Below, one piece after another: positions 34,950 to 46,980 of a stretch of DNA of 64,000 bases. Source of the DNA: Ontholestes murinus (taxonomy: Eukaryota; Arthropoda; Insecta; Coleoptera; Staphylinidae); contig OZ018390.1 of assembly GCA_963969525.1 (NCBI GenBank), forward strand, positions 1,736,001-1,800,000. The letters run 5' to 3'. The position numbers and the translations under genes are program-made. The notes beneath the pieces are model-generated. The model ran no database searches. It was not told where the DNA came from and saw nothing but the letters and a program-made list of their open reading frames with translations. Position 1 is the stretch's first letter. Every line of letters begins with the position of its first letter.

Positions 34950-35239
34950 TTCGTAACTATGCAAATAATTAATACAGGAAGAACCTTTTACTACTTTCGC
35001 CACAAATGTATTAATTAATATGTGTGTTCACACATTCACAATTATTTTTTTCTGACGAATTAATAATTCAGAACAAGTTGTCATTAATTATTGTGTAATG
35101 TGTGAAAGAATCGATCATTTCATTCGAAATCGAAATCATTAATTAATTAGTACATTTTAATTTGATACTCAAAAATATATCATCTCGTTTTTATAGTTCA
35201 AATTTTATTATCCTCAATATACAAATAATTAGAATCTCA
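34946..35239. other. AT-rich spacer
   Basis: Several ATTAATTA motifs; otherwise nothing recognised. Confidence 0.45.
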
Positions 35240-35960
35240 CGATTTTCATCGCTAATCACGTTTTGATCGATCGCATCCGTTTTAAGGTGATTGAGTTGTA
35301 GTAAGAAAAAAAATTCTCAATTACATCTGTTATGATACAAATCCATTAACGTCGTTTCACAATCGAGTAAGCCACGAAGCCGAAACAATCACCTCCGCCA
35401 CGGACGCAATTAGCACCTAGTAGGCAAGCAGTCATTAGCCACCGACACACCCTCTAATCGATGGAGAATTAAAGTGAGAATAAAAAAAAAACGGCATCGT
35501 CCAAGGTCCACGATTTTTCGCCTTTTCACGACCAGCCAAAGTTCCGGCGTCAAGGCCGCGCTCTAATTGCCCCGCCGAATTAAACAAACGAACGCGACGA
35601 CCAAAAACCCAAACCGATCGTGCGGGAACGAACTTGTAAACAATGAGAAACAAAAAATTAATCGTGTTTGTGTGTGTGTGTGTTTTGTTAGGTATAATTT
35701 ACATTCTACACGCTTGGGGGGCTGCTATTAAACGTTTCGAACGTAAAGTGTGTAAAGAGTAAATTATCTGTAATTAGGTTCGAAAAAGTAGAAGTTACGC
35801 TGCCTTGAGTCGGTGGCTGGTGTTTTAGGTTAGACAGAATAACTAGTTGGTTCGTGTTATGTCGTATATTTTTGCAATCGCATTACAAATAGCCATCCAT
35901 TACGCAGAGGATTCGAAAAAGGTGTTTAAATTATAATTTTATTGGTTTACATATTTTTAA
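35240..35960. promoter_or_regulatory. GC-balanced unique island, candidate regulatory element
   Basis: Dense in CpG and TAAT/ATTA cores (for example AATTAGCACC, CATTAGCCACC, AATTAAACAAACG). It includes a short GTGTGTGTGTGTG run near 35668-35681. No exon or domain is supported; the 72-codon minus-strand frame has no recognised match. Confidence 0.35.
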
Positions 35961-36164
35961 ATTATTAAAAAAAGGTTTAAAGAATCCAACAGACCACTTG
36001 CCCACAAACAATTTATAACCATAAATGATTTGAAATTAAGAGAAGTGTTTTAAATCAATAAATTAAAACTGGGTTTAATCGCTACTTCAATTCATCAACT
36101 TGAGGGATATTAAGCATTTTCTACCTATCTCAATAATTAATTAATCTAATCTACTTAAAACCAT
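35961..36164. other. AT-rich spacer
   Basis: Nothing recognised. Confidence 0.45.
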
Positions 36165-36385
36165 TAATTGATTTAATGTACTCTTGACCTATCACAATAA
36201 ATTATCCCAGAGCACTCTTGACCTACCCCAATAAATCATTTATTAAATTTGCGTACCCCTGACCTACCACAATAAATTATATCCGGACCTACCTTAACAA
36301 AGTCCGCATTGACCTAGGTCAGAAGTACGACAGCTCAAGTAATTTTATTATGGGATAGGCCAGGAGAACGCTAGCTCAATACGGG
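36165..36385. repeat. TAGGTCA dispersed repeat, copy 4
   Basis: Contains TGACCTA four times and TAGGTCA once. One pair forms the palindrome TTGACCTAGGTCA near 36310-36322. Units are separated by CACAATAAATTAT-type spacers. Closely related to 44380-44605. Confidence 0.8.
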
Positions 36386-36829
36386 ATGTATTATAGCAAA
36401 CATGAATAAGGACAATTTATAGCTTAAAACATTTTAATAGTGTAGTCATCACAATAAATTTTCTATGAAAAATGGAATGAAAATGTTGAAGAAAAAAGAA
36501 ATATTTTTTTAAGTTTTCTGGAAACTTTCTTTTTGTGAATGTCAAATAACAAATAAAAATTATCAATTGACTATTAATAGTTAACAGTAATAGGCGAGAG
36601 ATAACACATGGAAGGTGACAGTTAACAGTTTTAGGTTATAAAAAATAATGATGACAGATGACAGTTAACAGTTGCAGGTGACAAGAAACATTAGAATGTT
36701 AATTAAACACTTGTTTTGTTTCACTATTTTAAAATAGTGTTTACTTATTCTTTATTCTTTTATTCTTTATTATCTTTACTTATTACAAAAAAATATTATA
36801 TGATATACATACATTTAATAAAAAATACA

Positions 36830-36950
36830 CCAATAATTTAGGACACAGGAGTCACAGGGGGAGTTTACTGTTTACCAATGTTCTTCCACTCAAACCCACG
36901 TTCTTCCTTAGGTAGGTGATACACTTTTACCATTTTCGGAGTTCTTTTTT
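36830..36950 (-). repeat. Dispersed LINE-tail-like repeat, inverted copy
   Basis: GTTCTTCCACTCAAACCCAC is the reverse complement of the GAGTGGAAGAAC phrase seen at 28957. It interrupts array II. Confidence 0.6.
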
Positions 36951-38369
36951 CAATTTTATTTATAAGCAAATATTCTTCATTTTTTCGACTTTTGTGGGAT
37001 ATTTTTAACCTTCTAATTAACATAAAAATGTGTTACCACGGATTCAGCGAGAATTTAATTCATCGTATGACAATAAACATATTTACAACGTGAATATACA
37101 TGAAACGGGAAAAAAAATATATTTTTCAAGTTTGTTTGAAAATCCTCTAAAGAATATTATTTTTTCTAAATGTCAAATAGCAGATAACTCTTACCAATTG
37201 ACTATTGACAGTTAACAGTTGTAAGAGATTATCTATCAAATGACAGACGAAATTTAACAGGTGTAGGTGACAAAAAATGTAGAACAGAAATTTATTTCAT
37301 TGTGAATAACATATAAACAGATAACAGACGCCAATTGAAGATTGACAATTAACAATGGTAGATAGCAGAAAACAAAAGATAGATGCGGGTTGTAAGGAAC
37401 AAATATTAAATGACAGATGACAGTTTCTAGTTGTGACAATAAACATGATGTACATAAACTGAAAAATTAGTTTGAATAAATAATAATATTTTTTTAAACT
37501 TCAGCTAATGAAATTTACTTTTTAAATTTTCTCAAAAATCCTTTAAAGAATATAAAGTTTTCTTATGAATGACAAAATAACAGATAGAAGTTGTCAATTC
37601 ACTATTGACAGTTGTAGCTTTTAAATAACAAATTGCAAATGACAGTTAACAGTTGTATGTAATAGGTTATAAATGACAGATGTCAAAAAATTATATTTAC
37701 GAACTCAAAAAGAAATGTTGACAGATAGAAATTTATTCTTTTTAAGTTTCCTTGAAAATCCTTTAAAGAAAATTAGTTTTTGTAAATAAATCAAATAACA
37801 GGTAACAGTTGACAGACAGCAAATGACACATAGCAATTAATAGTTGACGGTGTCAGATAAAAAATGACAGATGAGAGTTAACAGTCGTACATTACAGATA
37901 ACAAATGACAGTCAACAGTTGTAGGTTATGGATAACAAATGATAGATAGATAAGAAAGGACAGTCGGCAGTTAACAGTTAGAGATTACAGATTACGAATG
38001 TCAGATGATAGTTATCATTTGCAGTTGATATATTTACGAGAAGAATATACAGAAACTGCAAAAAAAAACTATAAGAAATGTATTTCCTAGAAAATGCATT
38101 AAAGAATATCATTATTGTGAATATCAAATAAAAGATAACAATTGCCAATTGACTATTGACAGTTACCAGTTGTAGGTGAAAGGTAACAAATGACAGATGG
38201 AACTTTACATCATATTTACAGCGAAAAAACTTGATTTTCATATTGCCTTGCAATTTCTGAATAGAATATTATTTTTTATGAATGTCAAATTACAAATTAC
38301 TGTTGCCATTTAATCCGACGAAAATAAGAACTGTACACCATCTTTAAAGAACACCCTGTATCAGTAATT

Positions 38370-38625
38370 GTGAAGCCACAGAGACTTCAATGGGCGGGAC
38401 ACCTGCTACGAATGCCAGAAGAAAGGATGCCACGAAGAGTGCACAAGTGCACGATGGAAGGCCAAAGGCCAATTCAAAGGCCAAGAAAACGTTTGGAGGA
38501 TTCGGTTGAAGAAGACGCCAAAAAAAGGAATTTTCGAAGAGTGGCGATTTATCTTACAGAATGGAGGAATAAATTAAGGGAGACCAAGGTCCAAATCAGG
38601 GCTGTGGAGCCATTGAATTGAATTA
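38370..38625 (+). pseudogene. LINE C-terminal fragment, 5'-truncated
   Basis: An 83-codon frame ending at 38621 holds QRLQWAGHLLRMPEERMPRR, then GQRPIQRPRKRLEDSVEEDA and YLTEWRNKLRETK. This W-A-G-H, R-M, G-R-P-R-x-R order is typical of the extreme C terminus of non-LTR retrotransposon polyproteins in insects. Everything upstream of it is missing. The preceding bases include AACACCCTGTATC (38341-38353). It sits within array II. Confidence 0.85.
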
Positions 38626-38799
38626 ACTAGTGGTAGTTAACAGTCGTGGGTTACAAATAACAAATGACAGATAACAGTTAAAAAATGTAGGATATAGTTA
38701 ACAGTTGTAGGGGACAGATATTTATTTATTTATTTATTTTGCTTTACATGTCTACTTAAAGAAATCTTCTAATAATTTATATAAATTTATAATATAATA

Positions 38800-38900
38800 T
38801 ACACATAACAATTTGGAGCAGAAGACATGCGGGCGGAGTTCACGGGGTGTTCTTCCACTCAGACCCATAAGACTAGATGAAGGCATCTTCACCAGTAGTA
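38800..38900 (-). repeat. Dispersed LINE-tail-like repeat, inverted copy
   Basis: GCGGGCGGAGTTCACGGGGT and GTTCTTCCACTCAGACCC are the reverse complement of the block at 32905-32960. A TTTATTTATTTATTTA run lies just before (38710-38729). Confidence 0.7.
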
Positions 38901-41900
38901 TAAATAACAGATGACAATTAACAGTTTTAAGTGACAGATAACAAATGAGAGATGGTAGTTAACAGTTGTAGGTTAAAGATAGCGAGTGACAGATAGGAGT
39001 TAACGGTTGTATGTGATAGATAACGAATGACAGATGACAGTTAACGAATATAGGTGACAGATAATGAAAGACAGATGATAGTTACCGATTGTAGGTGACA
39101 GATAACAAATAATTGATGAGTGTTAACTGTTGTAAATGACAGATGACAGTTGTAAAGTACAGGTAATAAATTGCAGATGACAATTAACAGCTGTAGGTGA
39201 CATATAAAAAAATGAGAGATGACAGTTAACTTACATAAACTGAAAAATAAAACTGAATATAATAAGTTTATTTGAAAAGAATATTATATTTTGTGAACTG
39301 TTGGCAATTGACTATTGAGAGTTACCAGTTGTAGGTTACGGATACCAAATGACTTATGACAGTTAATAGTTGTAGGTCAAATGACATTGACAGACAGCAG
39401 TTAGCAGTTGTAGGTGACAGATAACACATGAGAGATGAAAATTGACAGTTGTAGGTTACAGAAAATAACAGATGACAATAGATATTTGTTGGTGACAGAT
39501 AACAAATGCAGTAACAATTCTAGGCGATAAAAAAACATATTTTACAGCGAGAAAAACAGAAAAAAAAAATGTTGAACATAAAATATTTATTTGTTTATGT
39601 TTCCTGGAAAATCCTTTAGAAAATATTATGTTTTGTAGCTGTCAAATAACAGATTACTGATGCTAATTTACTATTGACAGTTAACAGTTATAGGTTATAG
39701 ATGACAAATGACAAATGACAGTTAACAGTTGGATAGCCAACAGATAATTAATGACAGATGATAGTTATCAGTTGTAGATAATAAAAATATATTTACGATA
39801 AGAATATACATAAAACTCAATACAAAATCTGAACAAAAGAAATTAATTTCATTAGTTTTCTTCTAAATATTACTTTTCATGAATGTCAAATAACAGAAAA
39901 CTGTTTCCAATTGATTATTGACAGTTACCAATTGTAGGTTACAAATAACAAATGGCAGTTAACAGTTTTAGGTGATATATAACAAATGAGAGATGACAGT
40001 TAACAGTTGTTGTCAAGTTATAGATAATAAATGACAGATGACAGTTAACAGTTGCAGATAAAAGATAACAAATGACAGATGAAAGTTAACAGTTGTAGGT
40101 GACAGATAACGAATGACAGATGACAGTTACCGGTTGTAGGCGACATATAACAAATGAGAGATGACAGATAACAGTTGTAGGTGACAGATAATAAATGACA
40201 GTTGACAGTTAACGCTTGTAGGTGACAAATAACAAATGTCAGTTAACGGTTGTAGGTAACAGATAATGAATAACAGATGAAAATAAATATTTGTAGATTA
40301 CAGATGGCCATTAACAATTCTACGTGTAGGTGACAGAAAAAAAATGAAAGATAAAAGTTGTAAGTAATAGATAACAAATGCCAGATGAGAGTTAACAGCT
40401 GTAAGTGACAGATAACAAATGAAAGATGAAAGTTAACAGTTGTAGGTGACAGATAATGAATGACAGTTGACAGTTAACGGTTGTAGGTGACAGATAACAA
40501 ATGACAGTTAACGGTTGTAGGTGACAGATAATGAACAACAGATGAAAATAAATATTTGTAGATTACGGATGGCCATTAACAATTCTAGGTGACAAAAAAA
40601 CATATTTTACAGCTAGAAAAACTTTTAAAAAAATCTAGACCAAAAAATATTTATTTTTTATGTTCCCTTGAATATTAATATTTGTGGGTGTCAAATAACA
40701 GATAACAATTGCCAATTGACTATTGATATTTAACAGTTGTGGGTTATAGATAACAAATGACAAATGACAGTTACCAGTGATAGGTAACAGATCACAAATG
40801 AGAGATGGCAGGAAATAGTTGGAAGTTATGGATAATAAGTGACAGATGACAATTGATAGTTGTAGCTGATAGATAACAAATGACAATCAACAGTTTTGGG
40901 TTATAGATAATAAATATACATAAACTGAACAAAAAAAGTTGAACAAAAAGCAAAATACTTTTTTTATGTTATCTTGAATATTCCTTAAAAAATATCATTC
41001 CCTTTTTATAAATGTTAAATAACAGATAACAGTTGCCGGTTGTAAACGAAAAGTAACAAATGACAAATGGCAGTTAACAGTTGTAGGTGACAACATACAA
41101 ATGACTGATGACAGTTAACAGTTGTAGGTGACAGATAACGAACGGCAAATGACAGTTAACAATTGTAGGTAATAGTTAACACATGACAGATGTTAGTTAA
41201 CGATTGTGGGTGACAGATAGCAAATTATAGATGACAGATAACAGTTGCAGGTAACAGAGGTAACAGATTACAAAGACAGATGACAGTTAACGGTTGTAGG
41301 TAACAGAAAGCGAATGACAGGTGACAGTTAACGGTTGTAGGTCAGAGATAACAAATGCCAGATGACAGTTAATAGTTATAGGTGATAGATAACAAATAAC
41401 AGATGACAGTTAACGGTTGTAGATAACAGATAAATGATTAACGGTTATAGGTGACAGATAATAAATGACAGATAGCAGTTAACAGTTGTAGATGATAGAT
41501 ATCAAATGACAGATGACAAATGACAGTTAATGGTTGTAGATAACAGATAATAAAGGACAGATGATAGATAACAGATGTAATTGACAAATAACGAATGGCA
41601 GATGACAGTTGACGGTAGTAAGTGACAGATAGCGAATGACAGATGACAGTTAATGGGTGTAGGTGATATATAATGAATGACAGTTGACAGTTATTAGTTG
41701 TAAATAACAGATAACAATTGACAGGTGACTGTTAATGGTTGTAGGTGACAGATAATGAATAACAGATAATAGTTAACAGTTGTATGTCACACATAACAAA
41801 TGATAGATGACAAATAACAGTTGTAGATAACAGATAACAAATGGCATTTGACAGTTAACATATCCAATGACAGATGACAGTTAATGTTTGTAGATAACAG

Positions 41901-43450
41901 ATAATAAATGACAGATGATAGATAACAGATGTAGTTGACAGATAACAGATAGCGAATGACAGATGATAGTTAACAGTTGCAGATGGCAGTTGTGGACTAC
42001 AGATAATAAATTATAGATGGCAGATAACATCTGTAGGTGACAAATAACAAATGAGAGATGACAGTTAACATTATTAGGTTAGAGATAATAAATATACACA
42101 AACGGAAATAAAAGTTTCAATAAATAAATTTGTATTCTTTTGAATTTTTTTTAACAATATTATTTCTTTTGTGAATATTAAATAACAGTTGCCAGTTGAC
42201 TATTGACAGTTGCCAATTGTAGGTGAAAAATAACAAATAACTCAGAACAGTTACAGTTGTATGTGATTGATAACAAATGACAGATCACGGTTAACAGATG
42301 TTAATGACACATAACGATTGACAGTTGATAGTTGTAGGCGACAAATAATAAAAGATAAGAAATGACATATGACAGTTAACGGTTCTAAGTGACAGACAAA
42401 AAAATGATAGATGACAGATGCAGGTAACAAATAACAAATGACAGATGAGAGTTAACGATTTTATGTGCCAGATTACAAATGACAGATGACAGATAACAGT
42501 TGTAAGTTACAGATAACAAATGACAGATGACAGTTAACCGTTGTAGATGACAGATAACGAATGACAGATGACAGTTAATGATTCTAGGTGGCAGATAACA
42601 AATGACAGATGACAGTTAACGTTTGTAGATGACAGATAGCAAATGACAGTTGACAGTTAACAGTTATAGATGACAGATGACGTTGTAGACTATAGATAAT
42701 AAATTACAAATGAGAGTTAACAGCTGTAGATGACATATAAGAAATGAGAGATGACAGTTAATTGTTTTAGGTTGAAGATAGTAAATATACAAAAACGGGA
42801 ATAAAAATTTTAATAAACAAATTTGTATTGTTTTGAATTTGTTTTCTAAATAATATTATTTGAATGTTAAATAACAGTTGCCAACTGACTATTGACAGTT
42901 GCCAGTTGTAGGCGAAAAATTACATATGACTCATAGCAGTTACAATTGTATATGATAGATGACACATAACGATTGACGGATGACAGTTGTAGGTTACAGA
43001 TAATAAATTACAGATGACAGTTGACAGACATATTTACAACGAGAAAACACATAAACTGAAAAAATGTTGAACCAAAGAATTTAATTAATGAAAATTTTAG
43101 GTAACTTATGACAATTAACAGTTGTAGCTGGAAAAAAAATACGACGAGAATAGACATAAATTAAAAGAAAATTAAGAAGAAAAATTTTCTATTTTTTTTG
43201 TATCCTCGAAAATCTAATAAAGAATATTATTTTTTGTGAATGTCAAAAAACAAATAACAGTTATAAATTAACTATCAAGTTTCTTTTAAAAAGACAGATG
43301 AAAGTTAACAATTGTAAGTGACTGATAACAAACGACAAATGTCTGTTAACAATTGTAAGTCACAAGAAACAACTCGCAGATGATCAATGTTAATGTAGAT
43401 CACACTAGTAATTGATACTTGACAAATAACAGTTGATATCTGAGAGCCAA

Positions 43451-43882
43451 TAATGATAAAGAAGAGTTTTAAGTAACAAAGGACGTATGAAACAAAAACC
43501 TTTAAAGATATTACCATAAAGGTGCCATATTTTGTCTAAGCGTTGAACTAGATTCTTGTTTTAGTGGATAACCACCGACAATTCATAGGAAACTATCAAC
43601 AACGACAATTATAACAATAATAATGTATACAAAAACATGATAAATTTATTATTTTTAAATTTACTTAGGATTGTCAAATAATAAAAGTCAGTAGACAAAA
43701 ATTACAGTTACCAATGAATTGTGGCAAGATTATAGATGATAGGACACAGTTGACAGCTGATATATGACAGAATACAAATTACAGATGACAGTTTTATAAT
43801 ATACCACCCAATAGATGATAGAAGAAAAAAATACACCATCCAGAATTGTCAATTGACAGATGACATAAATAATAATTATTCA
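43451..43882. other. Degraded end of array II
   Basis: TGACAG phrases thin out and AT-rich unique sequence mixes in. No gene. Confidence 0.5.
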
Positions 43883-44035
43883 TATTCACTATTTGTTTTG
43901 AGTTATGTGAAGTACTGAATGGTTCAGTTATTGAAAATGAGCACATGGTGCTCGAAATGTACATTTAACGTGTAAAAATAAATTAGTGAAGAAAGAAAAT
44001 CAAATCATGTTTTATTAATAATTATTCATGTTTAA
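43883..44035. repeat. Dispersed repeat shared with 61389-61470
   Basis: Holds TTCACTATTTGTTTTGAGTT and ATGTGAAGTAC, then TTAGTGAAGAAAGAAAATC with CATGTTTTATTAATAATTA. The same two blocks occur at 61345-61465, with the first block inverted relative to the second. A small palindrome, GAGCACATGGTGCTC, sits in the middle. Confidence 0.7.
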
Positions 44036-44379
44036 TAGACATAGTTTTTGCTCAGGTATGAATTGAAACTAAAATAAATAAATAAATTTAAGTTTATGAG
44101 TGGTAATAATAAACACATTATGAAATCAAAATATTATTTTTTAATTTAAAAAAAACAGATGATATAGTACTAATGATAAATAACAGTTGCCAATTTTAGA
44201 CGACAAATGACAAACGACAGATGACAGTTGATGTATCTTTAAGTAAACTTGAAAATCTTTGATGTTTGTGTTTGCTTTTTGCAAACACATCTTCAAACTG
44301 TTAATACTTATACTTCAGAATATAAATTTCAAATTTATAAATTTATTTAATTTTCTGATGTTTCTTACTTATTAACAGT
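44036..44379. other. AT-rich spacer with a few TGACAG units
   Basis: Nothing else recognised. Confidence 0.45.
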
Positions 44380-44605
44380 ATATTCTTGACCTACCACAAT
44401 AACCTATATATTATCCTTGTGTACTCTTGACCTACCCTATTAAACCATTGATTAAGCTAGCATTCACATGTCTGGCCACAATGAATTTTATGGTGAATTA
44501 GCGTACTCTTAACCTACCTTAACAAACTCCGCATTGACCTAGGTCAGGAGTACGACGGCTCAAGTAATTACGTTGTAAGGTAGGTCGGGAGTACGCTAGA
44601 AGAAT
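44380..44605. repeat. TAGGTCA dispersed repeat, copy 5
   Basis: TGACCTA three times and TAGGTCA once, with the palindrome TTGACCTAGGTCA near 44534-44546 and a degenerate AAGGTAGGTCGGGAGTACG at 44579-44597. It aligns with 36165-36385 through GCATTGACCTAGGTCA. Confidence 0.8.
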
Positions 44606-44941
44606 TAAAAAAAGCGATCAACAATTAAAACAGTTATGATGGTTGAATTGAAAAGTGTCTTAAGCAGAAATAAAATGAAATATTTAAATATTAAAATGTC
44701 ATTTGTGGTTAAAACATAGAGAAGTTTTCAATTCTGTGTTAAGTATAACGGTCGCAACCATAAACTAGAAACGCTATAATATTTAGAAAATATTACCTCC
44801 CTTTGAAATGAAAAAAAGACAATATAAATATTAGATATAAATAATTTCATTCATAGAGGTTATAAGAAACAAAAATATTACTAAAACAATCCCTCGCAAA
44901 AGAAAAAAGTGCAGTAAATTTTATAATATGAAATACATATG
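44606..44941. other. AT-rich spacer
   Basis: 44748-44764 is an inverted copy of the TGGTTGCGACCGTTA phrase at 11713, so it probably belongs to the TAGGTCA repeat. Nothing else seen. Confidence 0.45.
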
Positions 44942-45845
44942 ATATATACAGGGTGACTGACGAAAAACCTTTGGTGCTGTATCTCACTTATTTTTTATCC
45001 GATTTTAATAAATAAAACATTAAATTAAACCATTTTTAAAAGACTTTAATAGGATCTGACTGTATTTTTTCTCGCACCCAGTTTTTGACAAAATACGATC
45101 AACATTTTTTTTAAATTGCACTGTATATATATTTTTATTGATTCGCAAGGAGATTTTTTTTTCTGAATATAAAATTGTAGACAAATTTATCCATACATCA
45201 AACTTAAGTCGAGAAATTGAGGATTAAAAAAATAAATAAAAAGTCAAGTCTCCATTGTAAACAATATACAGACCCTATTTTAAATGTCAAAAGTGACAGT
45301 AACAGCCATTGATACAATACTGCAACGATTTTTAATTATTTCATAATTAAAAGGTTGCAATATTTCAAACACTGTACTAGAATTTTGTGCTTCTACAGAA
45401 ATCGTTTTTCAGTTTTTGAAATCTTGCAACATTTTTATTATGAAATTATTAAAAATCATTGCAGTATTGTACCAATGACTGACACTGTCACTTTTGACAT
45501 TTGGAATAGGCTCTGTATATTGTTTACTATGGGTATTTGATTTTTAATTTTTTTTTAATACTCAATTTCTCGACTTTGGTTTGATGAATGGATAAAATCG
45601 TTTACAAATTTAGATTCAGAAAAAAATCTCCTTGCGGATCAGTACAAAATATATATACAGTCCAATTTGAAAAAAAAATGTTGATCGTCTTTTGTCAAAA
45701 ACTGGATGCAAGAAAAAATATCAGTACAGTTCATATTAGAGTCTTTTAAAAATCATTTAATTTGATGTTTTATTTATTGAAATCGGATCAAAAATAAGCG
45801 AGATACAGCACCAAAGGTTTTTCGTCAGTCACCCTGTATATATAT
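44942..45845. mobile_element. Foldback element, about 900 bp, near-complete inverted arms
   Basis: Starts ATATATACAGGGTGACTGAC and ends GTCAGTCACCCTGTATATAT. The arms (about 44942-45360 and 45420-45845) are imperfect reverse complements over nearly their whole length. No transposase is encoded; the 61-codon frame at 45355-45540 runs through the loop and right arm and is a by-product. TATA at both ends fits TA-target insertion, so a Tc1/mariner-mobilised MITE is the likeliest class. Confidence 0.88.
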
Positions 45846-46102
45846 AATGGAACACCCTGTATATTAATAAAATTAAAATTTTTATTCCGCAATTATCCGT
45901 TGATAAACATCGTTTGTCTTACGGTCATAAATAACACGTGTACACGAAGGTAATTAAATGATTAAATGTTTAGCATTTCACTCGCCAATTGTCAGTTAAT
46001 TACAGGTGTAAATAAACGGCAACTCGTAAAACCGTATTTTTACATAAATATCCAGTCTTAAAGTATGTTTTGGCACGCACGTAAATAATAAATATTAAAT
46101 AT
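45846..46102. other. Unique spacer leading into the 46-kb regulatory region
   Basis: Begins with a solitary ACACCCTGTATATTAA (45852-45867), a repeat-end motif. The rest is unique with no gene. Confidence 0.45.
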
Positions 46103-46403
46103 TCTTACCTTGCACAATAAATCCCCTGGGTGATGAACGCCGGGCCCCCCGTTTTCACAATCAAAACAAACAAACAAACACAAACGCATCGTCGTCGCCT
46201 TGGCGTTTCGGGGTCACGACGAGAGATGCACCAATGAGGATGCGCGTAACATCGGTAATTGCTTGTAAGCCGCTCTGTGATTGGTCGCCGGCACGCGTCC
46301 CGTCCAACACCATCGGCAATTATCATTTCACGCGTGGTGTTTGTTGTTTGTGTACGGTCCGTGCTTCTTTACGATTGATCTAATTGGAATTATTAAGGTA
46401 AGT
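46103..46403. promoter_or_regulatory. Candidate bidirectional promoter with two splice donors
   Basis: GC-balanced unique block. CCAAT boxes lie at 46231-46235 (plus) and 46280-46284 (minus). On the minus strand the block ends with GTGCAAG/GTAAGAA (donor at 46109/46108). On the plus strand it ends with TTAAG/GTAAGT (donor at 46397/46398). That is what two divergent untranslated first exons would look like. No TATA box is apparent. Transcription is inferred, not shown. Confidence 0.45.
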
Positions 46404-46625
46404 CAGTATAAATGTTTATACAGATGCAAATTAAATGTATTTGTGTGTGTGTGTGTGACATTTGAGTACATACATTCAAATAATTAACTAATCCCTATCA
46501 GTTGTGTAATCACTATGCGTGGGCATTACCGTAAACACATTCGCATTTATCACAATTTCAATAAATCGTATCGTTAATTATTATTATTATTTCTAATGAT
46601 AAAATACTATATTTATTGGTGTAAA

Positions 46626-46680
46626 CTCACCTGCTTGTTTGTTGAAACAATTACGTTACCGCGTGACGTCAGCGTGCAAA
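46626..46680 (-). promoter_or_regulatory. CRE and minus-strand splice donor (alternative first exon candidate)
   Basis: A perfect TGACGTCA palindrome at 46664-46671 lies about 35 bases upstream, on the minus strand, of AAGCAG/GTGAGTTT (donor at 46631/46630). The donor matches the consensus CAG/GTGAGT fully. With the donor at 46108 it would give a minus-strand gene two alternative starts. Confidence 0.4.
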
Positions 46681-46980
46681 AAAAGTATGGCCGATTACTG
46701 CATAGTGTGACTTGATTTTTATTTCGTTTAATTGATAATTAATAACATTAATTATAATATCAGTGTGTATCTTAATATGGTGTAATAATTATAAGCGAAT
46801 TTATAGTTTTTACTGCAGTAGTGTAATTTAATATCTATCTATTTTTTTCGTACGCGGTAGTCAATGAGGTGGCAAAAGAAATAGTATATTTATTATTTAT
46901 TATGATGCTTTGGATCCCTGTTAATAAAATACATTAATATACATACATAAAAATACACTCAATTTTGAGCACAGTAATCA
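46681..46980. other. AT-rich spacer
   Basis: No gene or repeat recognised. Confidence 0.45.

Larger units (their letters stand above)
36500..43450. repeat. TGACAG array II (TGACAGATGACAGTTAACAG)
   Basis: About 7 kb of GGTGACAGATAACAAATGAC and AGATGACAGTTAACAGTTGT phrases. Every few hundred bases a linker recurs with TACATAAACTGAAAAA, then AAAATCCTTTAAAGAATATT and GTGAATGTCAAATAACAGAT, giving a higher-order unit. Linkers are visible near 37080, 37540, 37740, 38090, 39230, 39600, 40650, 40960, 42110, 42810 and 43190. No host gene. Confidence 0.9.

Noticed and set aside
45355..45540. 61-codon plus-strand frame
   Set aside because: It spans the loop and right arm of the foldback element and is not an independent gene.
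46105..46326. 73-codon minus-strand frame in the 46-kb island
   Set aside because: It runs through CCAAT boxes and into the splice-donor stop (AGGTAA); better explained as promoter and untranslated exon sequence.
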